Part shown: piece after piece, positions 10,322-20,900 of the stretch | Position numbering within the stretch: the first letter of the stretch is position 1 | Layout: every line of letters begins with the position of its first letter | NCBI GenBank assembly: GCA_037974665.1 | Contig: CM075767.1 | Coordinates: 18,058,840-18,122,839, forward strand | From: Ehretia macrophylla | Lineage: Eukaryota > Streptophyta > Magnoliopsida > Boraginales > Ehretiaceae | Reading direction: 5' to 3' | Length of the DNA: 64,000 nt | Translations under genes and position numbers: made by a program | The notes under the pieces: model-generated | Database searches by the model: none | Seen by the model: the letters and a program-made list of their open reading frames with translations, nothing else | Told to the model about the DNA's origin: nothing

Positions 10322-12958
10322 GTGGTGGAAAGCTTTGGATGTCGCAAAGAATTTTGCTTTTGCGAGAGACAGATTAGTAGAATGCTACTTTTGGATATTG
10401 GGAGTATACTTTGAACCCCAATACTCCCTTGGTAGGAAGATAACAACCAAAATAATCACTTTGGCTTCCATTATGGATGACATTCACGATGTATATGGAA
10501 CTATTGACGAGCTTCAACTTTTCACGGATGCGATCCAGAGGTTAAATTGAAACCTTATCACTATAATCTTTTTTTGTTTTTCTTTAATTTAGTCGAGCGC
10601 GTTTAAAACATTTTCATTTTTACTCTTATTCTTATGAGATTCGAACGTTGGTCTTACAACAGGCAAGCAGTAATCCATCACTAGATTACTTTTGAATCTC
10701 AAATGTGTTCAAACTTGTGTCTGTTTAAAACATTTTATTAATGGAGTTTAAGTATAGTTGTAAAAGCTTAAAATTGGAGAAAAAGTAGACGCTAATTGGA
10801 GAAAAAATGATTTGGTAGACTAAATATATCTGAGTATTTTAAAGGGAAAATCTCACATTTAGTCTTTATTGTTTGCAAAAAATTTCAGTTTGGTCTTTAT
10901 TATTTAAAATATATTAATTTAGTCCCTATTGTTTTTCCAAAAATTTCAATTTCATCCCTATTGTTTAAAGTTTTTCAATTTCATCCGTATTATTTGCCAA
11001 AAAGTTTTAGTTTTTATTATTTTCAAAAAGTTTCAAATTCTTTTCTATTGTTTCTCAAAAATTTTCAATTTAGTCTTTGAATAATAGTGACGAATTTGAA
11101 AATTTAAAAAAATAATAGGGTCGAAATTGAAACTTTTTAAAAATAATAAAGACAAAATTCAAACTTTTTGAGAACAATAAGGACGAAATTGAGAAATTTT
11201 AAACAATAAAGATGAAATTGAAAATTTTTTATAAACAATAAGGACTAAATTGAGACAAATAAACTAATAGAGATTAAACTAAGACAATTGAGTAACAATA
11301 AAAACTATTTGTAAAATTTTCCCTATTTTAAACTATTTTGCGAGCTCACTAGAGATTACATGTCGTGCAACCCAAGAAATAGATCCACTCACAGAACTAC
11401 TGTTCATTCAATACTCAAACCACAATCGTTAAGATGATTACGTGGATGGACAGGTGGGTATATAAGGTTGCCATTGGTCAACTACCATCCTACATGAGAC
11501 TCTATTAGCAGGCCCTTCTAGAAGTATATACAGAAATAGAAGTAGAGATGGCCAAGGCAGGCAAATCATATCGAGCTCACTACGCCATAACTGAGGTCAA
11601 CCTTACACCTAAAATCTCTTATGTGTTAATATATACCCATATATTTTCATACGTTCTTTATCTTTAAGTTAAAGATAGAGGGCCAAAATGGATATTAACT
11701 CATCTCTTATATAAGTCATGCTGATTTAGAAAGCCATCATTCAACTCCATTTATTTATAATTTGGTGAATTTTTGCAGATGAAAAGTTAAACCAAGCCTA
11801 TTTTCTAGAGGCTAAATGGTGTCACGAGAGCTTTATTCTATCATTCGAGGAGTATATGAAGGTTGCACTTGTAACAGCGTCTTACATGATGCTTGCAACA
11901 GCTTCATTTGTTGGCATGGGAGAGATAGTGAGTAAAGAGGCCCTCGATTGGGCGTCGAATGAACCCTTAATTGTTATGGTTGTCTCAATAGTTTGTAGGT
12001 TAACGGACGACACGGTTCACACGAGGTAAAAGTGAATATTTTTATATTCATAATTACTTTTTGTTAACAAAAGAATAAGACAAAAAAAAAAAAAGAGACA
12101 AAATCTATCAGAGCTGAATCTGATAAACAAATATACAATGAAGTGTCATTGTGACTTTGATCCATAAATTTCTAACAAGATAAAGAGGAAAAATGTTTGG
12201 AATAAAATGCAAATGACCAATAACAAACAATTTAATATTATATACAAATAATTTTTTTATTGGGGTAAAATAATATTTTAGACAAAACATATATTAAAAA
12301 TACGCATTTTTTAGTAATTGAGGACAAATTTACTCTTTTGTGTTGTACGGATTAGCAATAACCTCCATTGACCCCCTATACGCTTTAAAATGTTCTTTTA
12401 ATTTGCAAAATTAATGTATCTCCACTTAGCTCTACCTATTAAGAATTACCGAGTTCTATTCTAAAATCAATTGGTATTAAGTAGAGTAATTCAAAATCTT
12501 ATAAGGTGGTCTTGAAATTAATTTCTGATTTTTTAATGTAAGACAATTGTATATTCTAATACTATGATATTCACTAATTTTAATTTTCAAACCTACTTAA
12601 TCTTCCCGACAACATATTCTAATTTTACATTTCCAAACAAAACACCATAAATATTTATGATTTCTAACACTGATTTTCCTCATGCAGAACATGTAGCCTT
12701 GGCCGTCGAATGTTATATGAATCAACATGGTTCCTCGAAGGAAGATGCATACATGGAGTTCAACGAACAAGTTACCAATGCTTGGAAAGACATAAATGCA
12801 GAATGCCTTTATCCCACTCATGTCCCAGCGCCGCTTATGACAAGAATTATCAATTTGGCTCGTGTAATAAATCTATTAATAAACACAAAGATTGGTATAC
12901 TTATTCCGAAACCAAGACAAGTAACAACAATTCCTTAGTGCTCATTAATCCTATATAA
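10322..12958 (+). pseudogene. TPS: TPS-a pseudogene, exons 4-7 only
   Basis: Four exons in TPS-a order remain. Exon 4 (10322-10540, 219 bp) is clean, with ARDR and the metal-binding motif as DDIHD. Exon 5 (11454-11595) is 142 bp instead of 139, with an in-frame TAG at 11506-11508. Exon 6 (11779-12025) is 247 bp instead of 249, with single-base losses near its start and near the end, by the second metal motif. Exon 7 (about 12687-12958) lacks the first codons (FEQERG-type) and changes frame near 12880. Exons 1-3 are absent. Intron 4 carries a foldback element. A functional class-I synthase cannot be made. It is more diverged from the other two copies than they are from each other. Confidence 0.9.
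10844..11323. mobile_element. Foldback element B, 9-bp TSD
   Basis: The left arm opens GGGAAAATCTCACATTTAGT and the right arm closes with the complementary GTAAAATTTTCCC. A perfect 9-bp duplication TATTTTAAA flanks it (10835-10843 and 11324-11332), which is the Mutator-like target length. The arms are repeats of a ~30-bp unit containing CTATTGTTT. It lies in intron 4 of the TPS pseudogene. Confidence 0.85.
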
Positions 12959-13535
12959 ATTATTTGTGTCCTTAGGATCTTATCTAGATATCTTTGTTCC
13001 AATAAAGTGTAATAACTTGACCATCCAATTAAAGGATCAAATTCGCAAAAGTCATTGATTTCCAAACTCTTGTGGATTTTGGATTAAGGAATATAATGAT
13101 AAAGACAAACAATTAGATATTATTTTATATTTAATCCACAAAATATTATTCAATGCTCTCCTAATGAATGGGCATGCTAGCAAGGAAATTCTAAATACAC
13201 CCCAAGAGGTTTGATGGTGGTTAGCGAGGTGAGCAATTGGAAGTCTTAGTAGTGGGAAGTTCAATGTATTCTAAATAGTGATCTTTGTCGGCCGATTTTA
13301 AGGTTGAAGGACTGCTCGATAGTTGAGGATGCTCCAATTCTTCTTGAATCTTGTTCAAAGACTCAAACTTGTTATGAGTTGCTTTGGAAGGCAATCAGGT
13401 AGGTAATCTCTTGGAAGGGGGCCCCGATGGGGTATTGGCAAAAGAAGGGTGAGATTCATGCGTGCTCGTCATAGGATCCTATTTCATTTTTTGGATGTCA
13501 ATCCAATTAGATGGCCAGGGTCGGTTCTTTTCTTG
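12959..13535. other. Non-coding stretch, possibly LINE-derived
   Basis: No gene is seen. The plus strand at 13290-13510 gives broken peptide fragments between stops and may belong to the LINE debris that follows; this is not established. Confidence 0.3.
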
Positions 13536-14180
13536 CTAGATTGTCTCTATAGCGTGTGACTGATTTGGATTGGAAGGACATGCTGAGGCAGTGTGACCAC
13601 GTAACTTGCATAAATTGTATTTAGATGGCTTCCAAGCATATTTAATCTCAAGTTTTGCAATACAACTATTTGGGAGGTTGACATATATCACAGTTGGCAA
13701 GTGCTGTTCAAGATTAATTGCCACACAAACTCTAGCATAACCCAGATGAGATTGTGAGACAATTTTTGAATCCATTTGGAAAGAGAAACTAATGGTACTA
13801 GAAAACTAATTAATTGAGCCCAATTGGAGTCCAGGGGACGAGGGGAATGTTCCCAAGCTTGAGCCTGATCGGCAGTCTTTCACTTGAGAAATTGATAAGT
13901 TATAAATTTGGTCCCACTTTTTAAAAAGCAACGATTGATGATTTACATGCCATAATTGCTCGAGAACAAGATTTCAAGACTTTTCATTATCAAGTCAGAA
14001 TAAAAAGAGACAATTATCCGTCGATTGAATCTCGACTTCCTGAAGCCTTTCCATTGTGAATCCACCATATTCTTGATGGGAAAGAAGGTAGAGGGTATAC
14101 CAATAAATTGACCTACCAAGTAACATTTCAAAGTCGGGAACCTTTATCATAGACATTTAAAGCGAGGGAGGCAACTTTCT
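13536..14180 (-). pseudogene. LINE ORF1 (gag-like, DUF4283/zinc knuckle) fragment
   Basis: On the minus strand, 14131-13943 resembles the DUF4283 region of plant L1-type ORF1 proteins. 13775-13536 reads LGYARVCVAINLEQHLP, then an IKYAWKP motif and a zinc-knuckle-like C-x2-C-x4-H-x5-C, in which CNLC is changed so that one Cys-Lys pair reads CKL. The two parts are in different frames with stops between them. This is the nucleic-acid-binding ORF of a dead non-LTR retrotransposon; no matching RT was found nearby. Confidence 0.65.
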
Positions 14181-14668
14181 TACCCTCAATGATCTCGGCT
14201 TAGAAATAAATAAGGTTGAGGTTGGTGCTCCATTTAGGCATGAAGGAAGCTTTCCAATTTGAAGCCATAGCCTTGGACCCAAATTGAGGGAGGTACATTG
14301 AAGAAGCAGGAAATGACCTTCAACAATCAAAATTGTTGAAGATGGCTCAACTCACAATTTGGCAAAGGAATGGTGGCGGAATCAGAATGTGATGGTGGCG
14401 AAGCAAAGTAGGAGAATAGGGAAAAACATTAGAGGTGGGGTTCCAGCAAGAAGTTGGTGAACCGATTGTAGGGCCACAATTAGTGAAGAATAATTAGAGC
14501 ACTAAGGTCAGGTTGGAAAAGTGTTTATTGGCTAGACTACTAGAGTGTCTTTGTGCAGCCACTTACAAATTCAAGAACTTCTCATTCCAAATACTAAATA
14601 CAGGCCACAACATACATTTCCCTGTTTATTTTATTCTGGTTGCAAGTCGAAATCTCAAATTCAACGTA

Positions 14669-14757
14669 CAAAAAATTACATTTTATTGGCATAAATATGA
14701 TAATGAACCAAGAAGGACTATAAATCAAACATTCACACGGTTGACAAGCACCAAGTA
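14669..14757 (-). pseudogene. TPS: 3'-tail stub of a TPS gene
   Basis: This 89-bp piece repeats the poly(A)-signal region and last codons of the intact TPS (14929-15018): GGCATA-AATATGATAATGAACC, then TCAAACATTCACACGG. It ends where duplication unit A begins (homology to 53043 onward starts at about 14758). It therefore marks a recombination breakpoint between an earlier TPS copy and the present one. Confidence 0.75.
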
Positions 14758-14940
14758 AATGATATCAAAGAGTAAATTTTAACCCTCATGCCAAGTGCAT
14801 ACTAACTGCGCGATAGAAAAACTGAGATAAGTAATATGTTAAAATTTTATTCTATTTTCTTGAGCTTATTAAAATATAGAGGTACAAATTTTTAATTGGA
14901 ATACTTAAAATACTTTTTCACAACGTACACAACATTATGT

Positions 14941-14946
14941 TTTATT
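14941..14946 (-). terminator. Poly(A) signal of the intact TPS gene
   Basis: The minus strand reads AATAAA about 40 bp after the TGA stop. It is conserved in the paralogue (53223-53228). Confidence 0.6.
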
Positions 14947-14985
14947 GGCATACAAATATGATAATGAACCAAGGAGGAGTATAAA

Positions 14986-17900
14986 TCAAACATTCACACG
15001 GTTGACAAGCACTAAGTAAATGACTTTTTCAAGCTTGACCTTGGAATGAGTATACCCATCGTCATCATCCTTGTATATGATATTTAATACTCGAGTCAAA
15101 TTGTCAATTCGCGTGAGGAATGGCATTGGTACAACAATGGGGTCAAGGCATTCTCTGTTTATATCTTTCCATGCATTCGTAACTCGTTTGCGAAACTCTA
15201 CGAGAGCATCTTCCTTTGAGGTACAATGCTCGTTCATATAACTTTCAACTGCTGACGCCACATGTCCTCTTTCTTGCTCAAACTATTAGATGATCAGTAT
15301 GTGACAATCAGTGGCAAAATGGTAAAATTAACTCGTGAAACTTTAGTGGCAATCTCTTCATGTTTGGAAAGATAATCAAGAGCTAAGCCCTCGTGTTAAA
15401 TAGAATTCTTATTAAAATCTTTCATGTTCAACTTTTACATTTATGTGACCGAACTTATAATTGTTATCATTTATTATTCTTCAGTAAACCTATAATTTCT
15501 TTGTCATGCAGTAAGGAAATATAACTTGTACCAAGATAAATTAATTTAGGATTCACTAAAATTGGATGATAATAATGACAAAGAATAAGCAGGAATAATT
15601 TCAAATTAAGCGATAGAAAATGATTGTGGCGGACATAATTAAGTATTTACTAAAATCTTTTTGGACTATAAGTGAAATTTTCCTCCAATAAGCTACTTAA
15701 CTTTAATTTTCATTTGCATGCCAATGGAAACAACATATATTACAGAAAAACATTTAAAATATTCCATGAGTGTTGGTCTGTGGTAACCCGAACTCGGCAT
15801 GCATTTAATGACATTTAATTGCATTTGATTAAGTGTTATCTTAAATGTTAGCATTGAATTATGTGTTTACTTTTAGTTGAACATTTATTTGTAGCTCTAT
15901 TTTCATATTTCCTTTGGAAGTAATTAAAATAATACTTGAGTTAATTATTTTAACGAAACATCATCTACATCTCATATTGATGTCAATCGGTTTTTTTTTT
16001 CTTGCACTTAAAGGCTTGGTTTTGAATTAAATGAAAAGTATCTCCGAGCCGGAGTAAATTTTAAACTATAATGCTTTTCAAAATGATATATTTCTTAGAT
16101 TCTTCGAGATTTAATTGCTATTCTTTTATTATCGCAACGTGCATTGCATATCGAGAGCGTTAGCTAGGAAACGGTTTCCAGTCCTCAGCAAATAGTGAAA
16201 CTAGTATTTAGATAATTTAAATTTTATATTTTAATTGTTGCTAGCTTTAATTAATCTTTCCTTAGCTAAAATGGCTTTAAAATGCACAAAATAAGGGCCT
16301 TTGACCAAGTTTTAAGTGGTTTGACCTAGGCCTTTGACCATTTGACCAATTTAGCACTTAAATAAGCTTTTAACTTAACAAAAAAAAAAAAAATACCAGC
16401 TGAACAGAGCAGCCAGGCCGTGAGCTTCCAAGAAGAAAAAAAAAAGATTTCAACCTTTCAATCGTTCAATTTTTCGCGTAAGCTCGTGTGGAGTGGTTTC
16501 CGAGGTGACTAGCGTTGTTTTCCTAGCGACTAGAAGTACCTGAGGTGAGGGAATCATGTTATTTGCACATTTAAATGTTTAGTGTATCAACTTTGCAATT
16601 TTTAGATTTTACCCGTAGATTGTTGTTTAAAGCGTTTTGATGCTTCTAGAATGTTCTTTGGCTATTGTAGAACGTGTATTTATAGCTTTTTAACATTTTC
16701 TACGGTTAAATATTGAGATTGCAATTAAATTTGGATGTTGAATAGTGTTTTGTGAATAGTAAATCCTTGAAACGATGAAGTTGCTCCGTTATGCTGTCCG
16801 TTGATGTAGAAATGTGCTAGATATGCTAGAATGCCTAAATGTGTGGTTTAATTGGAATGTGTAATAGAAAAACGGAGAAAACGGCTTAGTGAAAGTCGGG
16901 GTCGTTTAGGTCGACTTTAGCGTTTTCTCGTTTTGCATGATGGCATTGTTTCGGGAGCCCATGGAAGCACTTTTGGTGCGGTCGTGGTGTTGGTTGGGTG
17001 TTTGGTTGGTATAGTTGTAGTTCAAACGAGCAAAGGGGGAAAACCGGGCTTTGCGTGAATTCTAAGGTTAAGTAGGGTTTCGGAGTCTCTAGACATGCTC
17101 TATAGTGACCTAGGAAGATTGGCGAAGTCGGTTTCTAGAACTCGTGGCTCGTTTGGAGATGGTAGTGTTTTGATAGTTGGGGCCGATTTGTGACTTTGGG
17201 TGCTTTCTTGATGTTATGCCTATAGAATGCTTGTTAATGCTTTTTATTGCTTGTTATGCTTGCTAATGCTTATTCCGCTTGTTAGAGTTGGTTGTTGATT
17301 GAAATGTTTATCCATTGTTGAGAATGCTTGATATCTTGTTTATCGCTCGTTTATTGCCTTGTATCGAGTCTTGCATTGCATAGTGTCTCGCGCGTGAGTG
17401 ATGAGCCTCTCTGGGTAGCCTCGGGTTGCCAGTGTTGGTTGCTCTAGCTCCGCTGCTATTCCCATTCTCGATTGGGTTGCCTCCCAGGGAGATTTGGGTC
17501 GTAGAATTGATAGATACTTCCAGGGTATTCCAAACTGGTGTTATAAGGTGGTTGCGCGCTTATTGTCATCGTTGTCAACATCAAGCTCGAGATTGATGTA
17601 TCGCTCGTGAAATGGTACATTGCTCGTATGAGTGAACCATAGCCTTCAGAGTGTGGTATAGTTTTGAATGGTTGTGTTAATGCTTTCAGTAATTGCTTAT
17701 TGTATTGATTGTTTGTCTTGATTGCTTATTTATCAGTTATATTGCTTAACTGTCTTATTTGCATTGCACGACTTTCTTTCTCTCCAACTCGATATCTGTC
17801 TCGCCCTCACTGAGTATACGTGTTGTGTATACTCACTCCTCACCACCACATTTCAGGAAATGCCTTGTTAGCTGAAAAGTTCGTGGATATGTGATAGTTC

Positions 17901-20900
17901 GTGCCTGAAGGGTTGTCTTGCGTGCTTTGTGGCTTGAGCTGACAAAGATGTAAAGATATATGCTTTCATATGTTGTATGTATTTATTGTTAAAAGAAATG
18001 TAAATTTAATTCTAGCTAAGTAGTTGAAATGGTTTGATAAGTTAGATTATGTATTTAATTAATGTAGCTTAACTTCAATGCATGTTTGTAATGTCCAAAG
18101 GAAAATAGTTAGAATGGCATGATAGTTTATTTTATGCAGTAGCTTAATATGGTTTAATTGTCTAGTTTGAAAGTACTGGTCAAAAATGAAAAGAGATAGG
18201 ATAGTTTTTAAATTGGAAATGTATGTATATTTGCTGAGTTTAATTGTTGAGAACCGAGGCTCGTATGTCCTTGAGGAAGTTTTGTATGGTTGGACACGGT
18301 GTTGGTCCATTTATATGTTGTCGCAGGTTTTACGTTTCGCCTAGAAATAAGGGAGACTCCGTCCGTTTTCCCTGAAAATTATGCCCGGGTTTGGATTTGG
18401 GTTGTGATTAGATTGATTGTTAGGACCTCCGGTCTCGAGAGGGATCGGGGTGTTACAGGTGGTATCAGAGCTTGTCTAGCTCATAAGCCAGGACAGGGTC
18501 CTCGGTCTGGTGGGTAGTGACCCTTGAATGTGTGCTTGATAAGTGTGTCTTGAAAGTGTATGCTTGTATGTGAGATTGTGTGTCTTGACTTGAATGTATG
18601 CACTTATGTGATAAAGTTATGTGTTATGTGTGCTAAGTAAAGTAAAGTGTCTAGTTGTGCATTAAATTGACCTATTGATTTAGCATCGTGAATCGAATCG
18701 ACCTCGTGAATTGTTATTTGCTTGAATTATTGCTTGTAATGTGTGTATAGAATGTCTTGAATTAGCTATGCCGTGATTTGAATTGATTCTGTTGTGCTTG
18801 AATTGATTGTCATGTTTGAATGACTTAGATGATTAAATGGTTTGGTTAACTCTTTTGTAAACTTGCTTGCATAATAGTTTAAGGCATGTGTATAACTGTG
18901 ATATATTGGCATTCATACATGTCCTATGGAAATGGTAAGTAAGTCCTCTTCCTCCCCTAAAGAAAGTGGTTCACAGTTGGCTTCTCAAGGTGTATGGATT
19001 GGCAGGAAATGAATGGCATTTGACTAGCCTTTATTTGGGAATTGGTGTTTGCTTTTGGAGCTCGTTTATTGGCGAATCTCTATGGTCTTCCTCTGTGCTT
19101 AACAGTTGTGAAAGAATAGCTTTCTCTTGGGGTTTTATTTGGGATTCTTTGGAGACTTTCATTGGCACTTCTTGGTAGACTTGGCTATTGGGTTTTCAGT
19201 CGGACTTACTGCATGGTATTATCTATGGTATATGTGTCTTGGTCTTTATTGGAGTGTTACTGGTATTCCTTATTGGAAATTCTTCAATGGCATTCTCTAG
19301 AATTCTTCGTAGTCATTTATTTAGTATTACTTATTGGGCAATTATTGGTACTTCTTACTGGAGCATTGTTCGGGTATTTTCTTTGGCAGCCCTCAGTTGG
19401 TTTGGTAACTGGAATTCCTATCAGACTCATTATCTCATATTAATTATGGTATTCTTTGAAATTCTTATCGGGCGTTCTATTGGTATTTTCCTTATTAACA
19501 AGGTTGTATGAAGTTCTCACTTGGCAAACAGTGAAGAGGCCTCAGAGTTTGGTTTCGGTATATTGTTCACCAGTTCGGTGTTTATCCTTGGAGTTTTCAT
19601 TCATCTAGGAAACTATATTTGTTATTCAACTTGATTGTCTTATTGGGCACATTATTTTCTCTCTGCTATTCCATTTGATATTCCTCTCAGCATTTGATAG
19701 CAAAACTCAGAATTTAATTGGTTATTCCATGGGGTTATTATTTGGAAGGCTTCTTTGGACCTTTGAAATATATTTGATTGGGTTCTTAATATTTTTCTTC
19801 AGCACTCTTAACAAGGAATTCTTCTATGAAATTCATGACCAGCGGGGTAGTTCTTTGGACCTCTGGATAGAACCTTTGATTAGGCCTTTATTTGGCTTTT
19901 TGCTTGGGGATTCTCGGGCAGTGATAGTTAGACTTCTATTGGAGATTCGTGCGTGGGTATTCTTCTTGTCGTTATTGTGTAGTATTAATGACATCTACAA
20001 TATCCTTGCTTTAGTCTTTATTGGTATTATCTCAGCGTTTCTGGTTGGAATTTATTCTTCTTCAGTATTCGTGTCAACGGGATTCTTGTACGATATCTAC
20101 CTTTGAGCCTTTATTTGGCGTTACCACTTGACATTTCTACTTGAACTTTGAATACATGCTCAGTAGCTAATGAAGATTAGTCAGAATTGGATTTCAGATG
20201 ATACTGAGTTCTATTAGAAGAAGAATTGCGAGGACGCAATTGTTTTAAGGAGGGAAGGATGTGATAACCCGAACCCGGCATGCATTTAATGACATTTAAT
20301 TGCATTTGATTAAGTGTTATCTTAAATGTTAGCATTGAATTATGTGTTTACTTTTAGTTGAACATTTATTTGTAGCTCTATTTTCATATTTCTTTTGGAA
20401 GTAATTAAAATAATACTTGAGTTAATTATTTTAACGGAATATCACCTACATCTCATATTGATGTCAATCAGTTTTATTTTTCTTGCACTTAAAGGCTCGG
20501 TTTTCAATTAAATGAAAAGTAGCTCCGAGCCAGAGTAAATTTTAAACTATAATGCTTTTCAAAGTGATATATTTCTTAGATGCTTCGAGATTTAATTGTT
20601 ATTCTTTTGTTGTCGCAACGTGCATTGCATATCGAGAGCGTTAGCTAGGAAACAGTTTCCAGTCCTCAGCAAATAGTGAAACTAGTATTTAGATGACTTA
20701 AATTTTATATTTTAATTGTTGCTAGCTTTAATTAATCTTTCCTTAGCTAAAATGGCTTTAAAATGCACAAAATAAGGGCCTTTGACCAAGTTTTAAGTGG
20801 TTTGACTTAGGCCTTTGACCATTTGACCAATTTAGCACTTAAATAAGCTTTTAACTTAACAAAATAAAAATAAAAATAGCAGTTGAACAGATCAGCTAGG

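Noticed and set aside
18059-18310. Conserved 83-codon minus-strand frame repeated at 22543-22794
   Set aside because: It is conserved only because both copies are LTRs of one element; it crosses no known domain.
19675-20106. 143-codon plus-strand frame with a hydrophobic, membrane-like translation inside the LARD-like element
   Set aside because: The DNA is a T/G-rich degenerate repeat, neighbouring frames give similar peptides, and no family is recognisable.
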